This document shows positions 12,401 to 24,162 of a stretch of 64,000 nt of DNA, one piece after another. The stretch is from NCBI RefSeq assembly GCF_949628215.1, contig NC_134279.1, positions 16,289,541 to 16,353,540 of the forward strand. The letters are read 5' to 3'. Under the pieces are notes generated by a model. That model did no database searches. It was not told the origin of the DNA and was given only the letters and a program-made list of their open reading frames with translations. Position 1 is the first letter of the stretch; each line of letters begins with the position of its first letter. A program made the position numbers and the translations under genes. This stretch comes from Phalacrocorax aristotelis. Its lineage: Eukaryota; Chordata; Aves; Suliformes; Phalacrocoracidae.

Positions 12401-15400
12401 GATGACCCAAGCCTGTGGCTGAGTCCTTCCTTTACTTCATAGTCATGGCTTTATCTGTATTTCTCAGCTGCAAAGTGGGGGCAAGAAGACTTCTCGGTGT
12501 CAGTGGGAGTGTTGCGAGGGTGATCACAGGAGCAGTTGTGATGAGTTCAGCAGAGGCTGGACTAGCTCCTGGGCTAGCTGCCCAAGGCGGGTTACCAGTC
12601 CATGAGCACTGTAAAGCTGAGCAGCCAGCTCATTACTGCATCACACTAACTCTGTATATTGTCAGCATTGTGCATAGCTAGTATGAAGCTTTGCAGAAAA
12701 GAGGGCACCTTCCTTGCCACTGTTGGTCTCCTTCAAGAACTGAGGAGGATTGTAGGAGCGCCCTGTCTAACTGTCATGGCTGCCCTCTGGGCTGCCAGGA
12801 GCATCAACGTTTGTGCTGATCCTTCGCTGGTGCCCACTGACACAAAACCATCCCAGCCTTCTCCTGCTGCGTCCAGACAGACAACCCTTTCCTGTTAGAA
12901 AGGCATAGTGTCACATGACAAAAAATAACAAAAAGGTGCTGCTCTCATCCTGAGGGATGACAGTGAGCAGACTTTAGTTTGGGATTTATTCCGAGGGGCT
13001 CTGTGCAGTGCCAAAGACAATGGTCTTCCACGTCTTCAAGGTGTTATGGTAATTGTGGTAGTAAGTAACGATGATTGTCTATGAGCAAATAAATTCCTGA
13101 AAATGTGTTGAAGCTGGAGGGATTTCCTGATGGCTAGGCCAAGTCAGGTTGAAATCCCCTGCTGAAGCAAGAGACCACACAGCTCAGCTGAAATCAACAG
13201 TACTCCATCCTCTTACCACAGCAGTAAATTAATCCTGCTTCTGCCTTTTCACCTACTCTCTTCAGCACAAAGAAACAAATGATATTGTCAGTGTTTGAAG
13301 GAAAAGGCCTGTTTAGTTTTCAGGGCAACACAATACAAGCAGAGCAAAGAGATAGTATTTGTGTTTAGTTTTGTTCAAGGAGTGGAGGTGCCGTGGTTAC
13401 ACCGTTAAATGTGATGCTGTGCTTACTCCACTTGCACCTATCCACCTGAACAGGATTAACTACCTAGGACGATATTTAGGAATATTGTTGGAATATTTTC
13501 AAGACCAAGTGAAGTGTAATTCAGAAGCCAGTTTTGAAGAGTTGCACATATGATAGTAAATACTGATGAAAACAAAAATGAAGAATGGCTCCCTAATTCT
13601 TGGCTCTACTGTGACCAGGGGTGGCAGAGCTTAACTGTTTTTTGCATCTAGCTAAGGGAGTGCTAATTTCAAGAATGTAAGCATATCCTGATTCAGTCTG
13701 CCACCTGTTGTATTCTAAATCTGGGCAAGCCTGGCCCAGATGTAGTCCTGGGTACATACCAAAACACCAGAGGTTATTCTGTTGGTTGGGAAGACCTGGG
13801 TAAACAGAAGTGTTCCCTTGCAGGTTCTCACAGGTCCTAACTCCACACACCTTGGGTCTCTGCTCCTGGAGCCCCTTGTGAGCTTTGGCCTGTTCTGTCT
13901 TTGCCTTTCAGGTGAGTCATGTTTGCAGCTGTGTCTGTGCATGATTATGTTCTGCCTCTCATTTGAGGTTTCAGGTTGCCCCAGCCTGTATTTAAGATCT
14001 CTTCTATATCACTGTGAAACAACTTTTTCTACTATGGCTTGAAATAAGCAAAAACGTATTTTATGCTTGTGCCACAAATAAGAAAATGCATGAATGGGAC
14101 AGCCCACATTCAGGTAAGGTCTTGGAGAGGTACAGGATGTTTGGAAGTGCAACCATTCTTTAGCAAAACTGTCAGGCACATGCAGCATATCTTGTTCAAC
14201 TGTAAGTATACTGCTTTTATTTAGTGCTTGAGTCCACAAGCCATGATGCTTCTTCAACAATGTACTTCCATGGGGAATTAATGACACCCAGTACCTCCTG
14301 GTTTTTTCCAGAACTTTCTTTATATTGGGGGGGTGGGGGGGCTCATATCATAGCAATAAAATCAATGGGGATTTTCTTATTGACACCAGTAAAATTTTTA
14401 CCATAGAACAGAACCATTCAAGATGTTCCATGGAAGTACATTTAACTTTTATTAAATCTCCCCCCTCTCTGGCCCCATTTCCTTCCTCCCTGCAATCATC
14501 ATGCTTTGGCTATGGTTGGACAGAGTTCCCTGTTGTGGTTGCACCCTGCTGTCACCACCGTTGTATGAGGATTTACAAGTTCTACTTTGAAATGCCCTTG
14601 CAACAAACAGAAGTATGTACACACACTGCTTCTGTCTTAACAGCTGTCAATCCTAAATCACAGTGTGAACAGTGAATGAGATGCTGGAGTGCATATTTTC
14701 GAATATGCTCCTTTAGGTCTGGGCTGAAACTGCAGAGACAGAGTGGAGGATACCTTCCACATGCCACAGTGTCCCTAAGGAGACTCTGGGCAGCTGAGAA
14801 GGAGACCTGGCTGTTCCCCAAGACATCTCTGCAGGGGCTGATGACCAGTACTCCAGGCACACAAGAGATGTGGACCCTGGGTCTTCATTTCAGGGGAGCC
14901 AAGACCAGAAGAACAGCTGTTAGGGTCACCATTAATACCCTATTCAAGGTATGTTGAGTTGTCTGCTGTTGCTGTAAGATTTATACCTCCTCTTCTCCAC
15001 AGGCACCTCTTGTCTCTTTTTGCCTGGCCTCTGCGCTGCCTGAGGCCCCCACTTACCACAGCAGTCACAATGTACCTGTTTCTGAATTCAGTGTATTACT
15101 GCGTGATCCTTCAGAAAAGCAGCACTTTTAGGCTGCTTTTTAACTAACTCATTTTAAACGGCATGTTATTAAACGTTGCTTATCACTTGTTGACCACACA
15201 GGAACACTTGACCTTTGCACAAACCACATTCAAAATATTTGACAACGCCACACAAAATATTAGCCTTATTTCTTACTGGAATTTCTAAACCATCTGACTA
15301 GAAACAACATAAGGGAGATGGAAATTAACAGGACCCCAGCGTGACCTGCACAGTAAAATGTCACTTAATGCAGACAGTATGATACCATCATCTTTCAGTG

Positions 15401-17173
15401 GATGCTTTGATGTCCTAAGGCTGGACTTAAGAAAAGGCAGAGAGCCCAGTACAACACAATATACAGCAGCAGCAGCAAATGTAATTTGTCTGTCTCAAAG
15501 GGCAAGATAATGCACTTAAGTAATTCTGTACTGCAGCAAAGCTGAATTTCACAGACCTCAGCCTATGATAGTAAGAAATGAAGACATGAGACACCTGTTG
15601 CAGATGGCCCAGCTCCTTGCCAGGCACTTTCCCAACATGTATAAATTGGGGGGGTATCAGTTACAGGTGGACAATCTCGCTGACAGGACAGGCTTTCAGA
15701 TGCTTCAAAGGCAAACGCAATGAGTAGCTGTAACACAGCTGTGCATACAGATATACATAATAATATGAAATGGGTCCAAGTGAATGTAATATCCAACCAA
15801 TGAAAGCACAGGCTGCTTCAACAAATGTTCACAATATTATTTTCAAGATTTAAAGGCTCACCCATATACCTGAATTCAATTTCTGACTTAGTCTCTGTCA
15901 AATCAAAGAAGAGCATATCTTGGGTGCTAATGGAGAGTAGGGTTGATTAGGATGTTGCGGTTAGGGGACATCCTTGCACCTTCTTCTCAAGAAGCAGGGC
16001 CTTTCATAGAACCAGGCGTAGAATTACAAATTCAGGACCATGGTGGCATTGAGTCAGTTTTCCATCATGTGCCTCCCTACCTGTTCAGCCAGTGCTCCCT
16101 GGCTAGCCTGAAGGCTGGTCTGGTCATTCGTACTTTACTGAAATGAGACTGCTGGGTTTACCTGTGGTCTGAGGGCAAAGCGGTGCTGCAGCCACCCACT
16201 TCATGCCTTTGGACAACACCAGCTCACAGCCCACCTCTTAAACTGTGATTTTGATTGCAGCACATTTAATGGGAAGTATTTTATGGGAAGACTGTTAAGA
16301 CAAAAGTGCCTTGACAAGGAAGAAAGCAAAAACCACCCAAAGACCAGACTAAGGGGTATCTGAATATTTACAGCCTGTACACACCTTGGGCAACAGCAAA
16401 AGCTGGGGGTGAATTGGCAGATGGTTGCAAAGTTATTCTAATGCCCTTTCCTTGAATCACCACATGGGCACCAATCTGTCTCCCCACAGACCTGTCATGT
16501 CTTGTGCCCTTGTCTGCACAGGGGAGTCAACACCTGCTCTGTTGGAAACACAATACTTTTGTAAAATTTTTGTAAATTTATTACTCACTGACAAAATTAC
16601 TTTTGCGTCTTGCTGCTAGTCATCGGGACCAGCTCTGAAAATGGCAGATCTTCTAAGATATGTGTCTGCTCATCTGCCTTCCTCATTCCCAGCGAGAATC
16701 CAAGGGCGCATTAAATATAACCTTGGACTCGGGTACAGAAATAAATCATGTAACATGACCTGCATGCCAGTTAAATAAGTCACACTGCAATTTCTATTGC
16801 ACTGATTCATATTAGAAAGTATTTTCCTTTTATTGAAAAGACTCTATGAATGCAAATGCCGCAAAATGACCCAAAGTATGAGTACTGGCCAAGTCCTGAG
16901 ACTCTCTGCAGCCTGTGGGTAAGAGACAAGCTCTTTGCTGTTGTGTCCTGTGCTTCACCAGGGCTATGGTTTCCCCCCACCAGCAGCTCTCACAGGCGTC
17001 AGCTATACAGTGCCACAGGAGCCAACTGTTGGAAAACCCATTTTTAAATTCCCTGCTCCCGTTTGGTCCCTGAGGGAAACCCTCAGGGTGGTGCTGGAGT
17101 AGTGCTGCCCACAGGCTATCCCACACTGCCTCAGCAGAACTTGTGCTTCAGGTATGTATCTGTGCAAGGGCAG
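12401..17173. other. Gene-free sequence with one exon-like unit
   Basis: No recognised gene. An exon-like interval at 13824-13911 (+) is bounded by TTCCCTTGCAG and TTTCAG|GTGAGTC; it is 88 nt with no recognisable coding content. A perfect 15-bp inverted repeat lies at 14259-14273 and 14428-14442, with a G-rich run (GGGGGGGTGGGGGGG) between the arms. Remaining open frames are short and unfamiliar. Confidence 0.5.
14259..14442. repeat. 184-bp unit with perfect 15-bp inverted ends
   Basis: AATGTACTTCCATGG at 14259-14273 and its exact reverse complement CCATGGAAGTACATT at 14428-14442 enclose 154 bp of noncoding DNA. No target-site duplication is evident outside the arms (flanks CTTCAAC and TAACTTT). 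It could be a very small non-autonomous DNA transposon, a foldback structure, or coincidence. Confidence 0.45.
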
Positions 17174-17250
17174 TCATTATACTTTGCTACCTCCCCAGGC
17201 AAGATGACTTCACCAGAGACTCTAAGAAGCAGAGGTATTCCTGTCCACTG
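17174..17250. repeat. 77-bp dispersed repeat, copy 1
   Basis: This interval aligns without gaps to 22570-22646, with about 11 differences in 77 positions and an identical final run AGAGGTATTCCTGTCCACTG. I do not recognise the family. Similarity stops soon after 17250 (GGGGCACCC here, TCCCACCAG in copy 2). The reverse strand is open in both copies and encodes similar peptides containing WTGIPLLL and VAK-ND, which may reflect an ancestral coding or simply conserved repeat sequence. Confidence 0.6.
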
Positions 17251-20200
17251 GGGCACCCAAATACAGTAGGTGTGTGCTTCACACTGCCCGTCCTGGGATG
17301 CGCTCAAGCCTGTCCTACGGGGCAGACAGACCAAGTCAGGTAGTGGAACACTTGAGGTCAGCTCAAGGCTTGCTGAAAACCCCTGGGTGAGCCAAGTCCA
17401 AAAAAAGGATCCCTCAGAGAACAGCATACAGACCCAAGGGAGTCAAAGCCTGCCTCTGCTCACTCTTCCCTGTGTAAGCTGATTTTTTTTGAGGCACACA
17501 AACATGTTTTCACTTCCTTGGGTTTCCTGTGCGAAGGGAAGATGTCCGGTGGTCGCTGACGCTGCCGGCTGCTGTGTCACTGAATCAGGATTCATTTTGT
17601 GATCAGTTTTGCAAGTTTTGGCAGAGCAGTGGTATTGTGCATTGACCTACTCCTGCTGCTTTTCAGGTGCTGTAGGAACATCCCTGATGTTCAGCAGTGG
17701 CGCTTTTTGGTGGCACCAGAGCCTTGGACCACTGCCTGGGTAAGCCCCTGCCCAGTCAGGGAATCATTTGCCTTTGGGTTTGCGTTTTCATAGAAGGTGA
17801 TTACTTGTCAAGTGCTCAAAACCAAGATTCTTCTCTGAGATATGTTGATGTAAACTTTGGACTTCATAGAAGTACAGTATTGTTCTCCTTCAGAGCAGCT
17901 GGAGGTGGTGCAAGTCCTCCCTGAGGGGAGTCAGACCATGATTTCTCCTCAGTATAGCTGCCTGCTGCAAAACCACAAGAGGGAAAGGTCTGTAACTTGC
18001 ATTATTTTCACTCCATCTCTTAAAGAAGGAATTACTCAAACTCATTAAAGATTATTACAAAGGTAAAACTGTCTAGCTCATTGGCCTTTTCATTTCCTAC
18101 TCTAATATCTTGGAATTTTTCTTTTTTTTTTTTAAAGCTAACACTGCTAAGTGATCACTTATGGATGTTTGCATTTTCATGGAACATGCATGCAAAAAGC
18201 CCAGCTGATGATTTCTGCCAAAAGGTTTGAAATAAAATCCAGGCTTTGATAGTAAAGTAGCCTTTTTTGGCACTCTATAAAAATCCCAGATGATTAAAAA
18301 GTCACAGAATCCATTATTCCTGTAACAAACCCTGAGTACTGCTAATCATAGAAGTAATGAGCTTTTAATATTAAAATCTCTCTGGCAGATAGGTTGGGAA
18401 GAAGTGTATGTGACCTCTGTGTGCTGAAATACTGCATTGTGTTACATGCTCCCGAGCTTCTCACTTGTTTTTTGTTTCACAAATTGCAGATGTACACCTG
18501 CTCTTCTCTGCCTCTTCACAGAGAAAATGGATGTCTTTTTTGAAGAGACATTTTAATCGGATGGAGATTACTGGACTTACTACAGGGGGCAAATAGTTCA
18601 AACCTGTGGTGTGTATCATCCAAGCTTTGTGGGCCCACATTGAACAGCCCGTGGAGAGCTGGAGAGGGAGTCTGTTTCCTAGTCCAACAGTGGCTTCAGT
18701 TGAACCGCAACTCGGCAATGAAGGAGGAAAACAGTACTTGCAGCACTGGCAACACTCCAGGCCCTTATGTCTCCTAGGTAGGAAACTTACTCCTGGTCTA
18801 TATGTCTTGCCATGTTTTCAGCATGAGGTCACATGCCCTGTGTTAAGCCACATGAACAGCTTGGTCCTGTGCCATGCCCCCCGTGGAGAAAAGTACTGCT
18901 CTCTGGCTAGCGACACAAGCTTCTGTGCTGGGAAGTGGCATGCTGATGTTGAATCGAGCAGCCCCTTCAGCATTACACAGCCTTGCTGGGCAAATAAACA
19001 TCAGCTGAGCAGCCTACAAAGCACGGCTGACTGCTTAGGCATTTGTGTACATCATGGGCTCTGGACCCGCAGGCCAGCAGCCTGGAGCTTCCCTGATGGA
19101 GCCTCTGAGACTGCTGCTGGCTGATGGCACGTGGTCATGAAACAGACAGGCTGAGAAAGCGGAGGGTTACACACCAGCTGGTGGTTGCTGACCGGACCAC
19201 ACTCAACCTGGAGAAAACAGTCCAGGAGAAAAACATGCTGATGCCATAACACCTCTAGATGAACACCCCTATATGGGTGGACCGGGCTAGGTCTTCGAGA
19301 CTAAAAAGACTTCCCGGCCTGAAAAAATGAGAAATTTCGCTCTGTACAGATGTGCTGAGATGGATGGTTAGGAGTCATTAACACACACCTACCAGCCGTT
19401 TTTATTTCAAGAATATCAAGTAGTACTGGTACCCACCACCTGTAGTTATTTTACATCTTTAATTATGGATTAGGTTGAAAAAGGTTTCCTGTTCTGGACT
19501 GCAAGCCCAAAGCTATCCTCACAGGTGCGAGGAGGCTGCAACACCGTGCCAACCCCTGGAGATGTACGTTTAACCCAGAAGCACCGATCCCTGTATTGCA
19601 GCCAGTACTAGCAAGCACCGGTCTAGGGACAGGTGAGTGCAACATGCTGCATCACCTGGGAAGAAGCTACCTGAAGGTCAGCTGCTGCACAGTGACCTCC
19701 GCATGGAGGCTTCCTGTCGGTGGGAGGCAGGCGTAGGGGCCACATCCCAGTACAGCTGGCTCATGAAGACACGAGAAAGCTGCGGTGAGCCCAAAAAGTT
19801 GCTGGGATGGCACATCATGCACTGCCCGCTTTATGGAAGAAAGGTGGAGGACAAAACTCCCCAGCAAGTAAAGTAACAGGACAGCAACAACACTGCAGTG
19901 CTCCTGCAGCATTGTGGTGTGCTTCTGTAGCACATGGCAGTTTACAAAGCACTTGATGATACTCCAGTGGAAACAGGATTTTTTCAACACCTTAGATGGG
20001 AAAGGGACTAAGACTGTGATAGTAAGTTGATTTAAGCAGATCAGACTAATTACCGTGTAAGAACTGCCTTTAGCACTGCAACACTTGTCTGCCTTGCTCA
20101 GGTATTCTGAAGGAAAAAAGAAATAGCTGGAACGCTGCGTTTCTGCAGAGCCTACCAGCATGCCAGAGCAAGCTCTCGCAGTACCTTGTTACCACTGGAT

Positions 20201-20435
20201 GAAAAGCAGCATCTTCCCGTCGGAGACCAGGCTGTATTTATTTCCCTCACTGCCGCCCAGCACAGCTACCTGCAGCGCACTCGGGCGACGTGACCACTGC
20301 GGAACCTGCAAATGACCCGAGGCAGTTCGTTCCTTTCGCCTCCCGCCTCGGCCTGGGGCTCCTGGAGGTTTTTCCTGTCCCAAGGAGGTGATGAAATCGC
20401 ATCAACTGGCATTTAATGCCCTGCGGTGGGGTGCT
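17251..20435. other. Gene-free sequence
   Basis: No exon, RNA gene or known repeat was recognised. The longest frames are 18606-19124 (+, 172 codons) and 19667-20161 (-, 164 codons). Both lack familiar domains, have ordinary-looking noncoding composition and no clear splice context, so neither is called. Local GC rises towards the CpG island that starts near 20436. A possible minus-strand donor, CGCTGCAG|GTAGCT, has its last exonic base at 20270. Confidence 0.5.
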
Positions 20436-21168
20436 GGAACGAGCTCCGCGCGCCAGCTGTCACCAGTGACGCACTTGTCCAACTGAGGTTAGCGCGGTTT
20501 AACTCGGTGCCGTTAAGGACCGCTTCCTGACCCTCTCCCTCCCGCGGGGCGCGGCGCTGGGGACGGCGCAGGCCGGCGGCGCGGCAGGGACGCGGCCCGC
20601 TCTGGCAGCCCTCCGTGGCGGCCAGGGCCCGTCCCTGGGCCGGCCGGGCCTGCGCCGGGGCAGGTTAGCGGGGCCCGCGGCCCTCGGGCATCGCCCGGGG
20701 CTCTGGGTCCGAAGGCGGGGCCGCACCATCGACCGGCGGGTGCCGGGAAGGGCCCCGAGGAAGGGGTCGGGGGGGGATGTTTGCCGCCCCTCAGCTGCCG
20801 GGCGGTGCAGCTCCGTTACCGGTTTCCTGTGGTTTCCCGTGGTTTCCCGCGGGCCCCACGCCGCACTCCCAACCCGCAAGGAAGAGCGGCCGCTCCGCCT
20901 CCCACACGCCGCGCCGGGGGATGGGAGGGGAGGTGGGTGCGGTGGCCCCCCTCACTGCTGTCATCCGACGACCGAAAGCCAGTCGCCCGCCGGTAACGGC
21001 GACGCGGTACCGCGGGGCCAGGGAGGGGCCGCCGCCGCTCTCGCTGCTGCCTCACGGTAAGGAAACGCCACCGGCCGCGCGCTGCCGGCGCCCGCGGACG
21101 GAGCGCGACGGGCCGCGCCGCTGCCGCCCCGGGCACGCGCCGCCCGGCCGCTGTTCGCCGGCCCCGCC

Positions 21169-21180
21169 GCCCCCTGGCGG
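21169..21180 (-). promoter_or_regulatory. CTCF-like motif 1
   Basis: GCCCCCTGGCGG on the + strand is the reverse complement of the CTCF core CCGCCAGGGGGC. The flanks CG...CCG fit the extended consensus. An identical 12-mer recurs 54 bp to the right in the same orientation. Confidence 0.6.
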
Positions 21181-21222
21181 CCGGAACGCGGCACTGCAGC
21201 GCCGGCCCCGCGCTGGGGCACC

Positions 21223-21234
21223 GCCCCCTGGCGG
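21223..21234 (-). promoter_or_regulatory. CTCF-like motif 2
   Basis: Second identical copy of GCCCCCTGGCGG, same orientation as motif 1. It is followed by CGGAAAGGCGGCGC. The pair sits between the CpG island core and the CR1 cluster. Confidence 0.6.
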
Positions 21235-21306
21235 CGGAAAGGCGGCGCTGCCACAGCGGGTTTCTTGCCCGGCGTCTCCTCTGCAGCTCCCGGGCCGTAG
21301 GTTTTA

Positions 21307-22262
21307 TTTCGTAGGATCGCAGAATCCTTTGGGTTGGAAAAGACCTTTGAGATCGCAGAGTCCAACCGTTGACCTGAACTGGCAAGTCGCCACTAACCCA
21401 TGTCCCCAAGCGCCACATTTACATGTCTTTTAAATACCTCCAGGGATGGTGACTCAGCCACATTCTGGGCAGCCTGTTCCAATGCTTGACAGGCCTCTTG
21501 GTGAAGAAACTTTTCCTAATATCTAATATAAACCTCCCGTGGTGCAGCTTGAGGCCATTTCCTCTTGTCCTATTCTTATTACTAGGGAGAAGTGACCAAC
21601 ACCCACCTCACTACAACCTCCTCTCAGGTAGTTGTAGAGAGTGTTGAGGAGGCTGAGGGGAGACCTTTTCTCCAGGCTAAACAACCCCAATTCCCTCAAC
21701 CTCTCCTCATAAGACCTGCTCTCCAGGCCCTTCACCAGCTTCGTTGCCCTTCTCTGGACACAATCCAGCACCTCAATGTCCCTCCTGTACTGAGGGGCCT
21801 AAAACTAAACACAGGATTCAAGGTGCGGCCTCACCAGTGCCGAGTACAGGGGCACAATCGCCTCCCTGCTCCTGCTGGCCGCACTATTCCTGATACAAGC
21901 CAGGATGCTGTTGGCCTTCTTGGCCACCCGGGCACACTGCCGGCTCATGTTCAGCCGGCTGTTAGCCAACACCCCTGGGTCCTTCTCCGCCAGGCAGTTT
22001 TCCAGCCACTCTTCCCCAAGGCTGTAGCGTTGCATGGGGTTGTTGTGACCCAAGGGCAGGACCCAGCACTTGGCCTTGTTAAACTTCATTCCATTGGCCT
22101 CGGCCCATCAATCCAGCCTGTCCAGATCCCTCTGCAGAGCCTTCCTACCCTTGAGCAGATCAACACTCTTGCCCAAGTTGGTGTCATCTGCAAACTTACT
22201 GAGGGTACACTCGATCCCCTCATCCAGCTCACTGATGAATTCGTCCTGCTGTCTTGTCAGTT
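21307..22262 (-). repeat. CR1 LINE fragment, antisense
   Basis: The CR1 3' end lies at the left (TCGTAGGATCGCAGAATCC, then TTGGGTTGGAAAAGACC), and the element extends on the minus strand into the ORF2 reverse-transcriptase C-terminal region. Three stretches (21523-21771, 21805-22089, 22108-22308) lie in one frame, split by stop codons. Together they carry [11 protein letters not shown], with the F-A-D-D catalytic motif intact, then [37 protein letters not shown] and [14 protein letters not shown]. The element is 5'-truncated at about 22262 and inactive. Confidence 0.9.
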
Positions 22263-22387
22263 GTTGTTTTTTCAATTTTATTTCAAGTTCTCCCTCTATG
22301 CAGTTCAATGTCCCTATTTTTTAATTCTTGCCTATGTTTCTCGTACCCTCTTGCTTTCAAATTATCTTTCTGTGTTTCTCTATTGGG

Positions 22388-22518
22388 TTTATGTGTCAAG
22401 GTTTTGGTAGTAGGAAGCTGCAGGGTGGCTTCTGTGAGAAGACGTCAGGAGCTGCCCCTGTGGCGGACAGAGCCAGTTCCAGCCGGCTGCAGGAGGGACC
22501 TGCCACTGGCCAGAGCTG
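22388..22518 (+). mobile_element. Partial ERVL-type LTR
   Basis: The segment TCAAGGTTTTGGTAGTAGGA, then GGTGGCTTCTGTGAGAAG, then GGACAGAGCCAGTTCCAGCC resembles the 5' half of a frequent avian LTR family (GGTTTTGGTAG...GGTGGCTTCTGTGAGAAG...ACAGAGCC). The 3' half of the LTR is absent because CR1-like sequence follows at about 22522. No partner LTR is nearby. Family recognition is from memory. Confidence 0.55.
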
Positions 22519-22521
22519 AGC

Positions 22522-22573
22522 CACAGTTGTCCAGGTGGGGCCCCACCACTGCCAAGTAGAGGGGAAGGATCAT
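22522..22573 (-). repeat. CR1 LINE scrap, antisense
   Basis: About 50 bp (TGTCCAGGTGGGGCCCCACC, then AGTAGAGGGGAAGGATCA) matches the reverse complement of the CR1 ORF2 segment that encodes ARPHLE-like residues, also seen in the longer copies here. It lies between an LTR scrap and the 77-bp repeat. Confidence 0.6.
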
Positions 22574-22646
22574 TAGACTTTGCTACTGCCCCAAGCAAGG
22601 TGGCTTCGCCAGAGACTGCCAGGAGCAGAGGTATTCCTGTCCACTG
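22570..22646. repeat. 77-bp dispersed repeat, copy 2
   Basis: Aligns gap-free to 17174-17250 with about 11 differences. In this copy it abuts a CR1 scrap directly, so it could be part of a composite or be the site into which the CR1 inserted. Confidence 0.6.
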
Positions 22647-24162
22647 TCCCACCAGACTGGCCTGTGAGGGAGATGCCTGGCAGCTGACAGGAGGCAGAAG
22701 AAGAGGAGGTGAGCTGTGCGACATGGTTTTTACATCCACCTTGTAAAACGAAATAATTTCCTGTGGCCAGAACTAGTTATGAAAGACAAGTCTGTCTGTA
22801 CTAGAACTGGGTTTGAAAGCTACATGGAAAGAAGTTCTCACTTTAGTTATGAAGGTCTAGCATCTGTATTTGCAGCGGGAAGTCTTTTGGGAAAAGGGAG
22901 TATTTGCCTTCTTATAAGGGGCTGCATCCCCCACCTAGGAATAGATGTGGTTTCATAAGTCAGAAGCCAGGATGTTTTATGTAGCTCCCTGTAAATCTTT
23001 GGAAATGTAGAGGAAGCGACATCTCCCGTCTTCTCCTCTAGCTTTCTCCATTTCCCATGAAACTGCTTAACTATTTCACATTTTGCTTCTGCCTCCCAAC
23101 GTTTCTGGCCTTTGCAATCAGATTCCAGAGCACGACGGGGCTCTGCGGTGCCCTTTTCTACTAATTGTTATGTACGATGAGGACAATGTAAGTATCGGGA
23201 ACTTGCCTGTTCTCAGCTTCCCTAAATCAAACCAGTCCCAAGGATCTCTCTCCAGGTTAGAAGGCAGGAGAAGTCACTGTCCTTACGACACAGCACAGCC
23301 GAAGTGAAGGGCACCTTTACAGTCAAGGAGAGCAAATGGCTCAGTCAACGCTGCAGGGTATGGCCGCTTGGATTTTTTTTAAAAAAGGGGCATGACAGTC
23401 TTGTTCTGTCTTATCCTTTCAGGTTTGCAATCTAAACAAAATGGATTTCTATTAATTCTATTTTAATAACACTTTTATTGTGTCATATGTGTCAAAGATT
23501 TTAGAGTTCCTAAGAAATTTAACCTTGCGAAAGCCTTTTTTTTAACTCACCAGTGAAAACCAGCAGGTCCTACCAAAACAGAAACCTGCAATTTTTCTAT
23601 ACACAGACCATACAAGTCATCATCAAGCAATCAAGAGAAACCGTGCTTTATTTAACATATGTTTTTTAGCCCACCAGAATAAAACCAAGAAACTTTCTCC
23701 AAAAACCTGGCTGTAGTGTTGGGCCTTTCTTTCTTTGGAAGATCTGTGCAGTCAGTTTATTTAAACATGGTTAACTTCTGGACGTAAATTATTTTTAAGA
23801 ATCCTAGCAAGACTATGGATTTATTTTAATAAAAGGAAAACTCAAGAGGCCTCACTAGCTTTTGTTGCTTTCTGTAATGGAGATTTTTTTTCCTATCTGA
23901 TATTTATGAATATACTGCACAACAAAACAAGTATTCTTGCATAATTTATTTATATACTCATGTTTGAGGAAGGAATTATCAGCATTTTACTTAGTGTCTA
24001 ACTCAGGAAAATTATTCTTTCTGGATGTAAAAAATCAAAGTTCATTTTCATTTTAGTTGTCATAAACACCATCTCCAAATTTCCCTTTGCTTTACCCTAC
24101 AACCAAAGTAAAACACAAGCTCTTTATTTTAAATTCCCCTCTCCCCTTCTTTGATAACTCCT
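22647..24162. other. Gene-free AT-rich sequence
   Basis: No exon or repeat recognised. Open frames are short (up to 80 codons at 22716-22958) and unfamiliar. Confidence 0.5.

Larger units (their letters stand above)
20436..21300. promoter_or_regulatory. Second orphan CpG island
   Basis: About 860 bp of CpG-dense sequence between AT-rich flanks. Candidate transcription in the + direction is suggested by the donor GCCTCACG|GTAAGG, with the last exonic base at 21056. A minus-strand donor candidate lies at 20270. Open frames within it (for example 20777-21433 + and 20816-21418 -) are low-complexity and run directly into a CR1 repeat, so none is accepted as coding. Two CTCF-like motifs lie at its right end. 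It could be a promoter of an lncRNA, an alternative promoter, or an insulator-type CpG island. Confidence 0.65.

Noticed and set aside
18606-20161. 172-codon (+) and 164-codon (-) open frames
   Set aside because: No recognisable domain, signal, splice context or conservation evidence; lengths are within what chance gives over 64 kb.
2420-21300. RPS3A or SH3D19, expected upstream of LRBA from human gene order
   Set aside because: No exon encoding the conserved RPS3A or SH3D19 sequence was recognised in the window, so neither island was assigned to them.
20777-21433. 218-codon + strand frame in the second CpG island
   Set aside because: Reads through the CTCF-like motifs into antisense CR1 sequence; no domain recognised.
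21592-22410. 272-codon + strand open frame
   Set aside because: It is the antisense shadow of the CR1 ORF2 remnant at 21307-22262.
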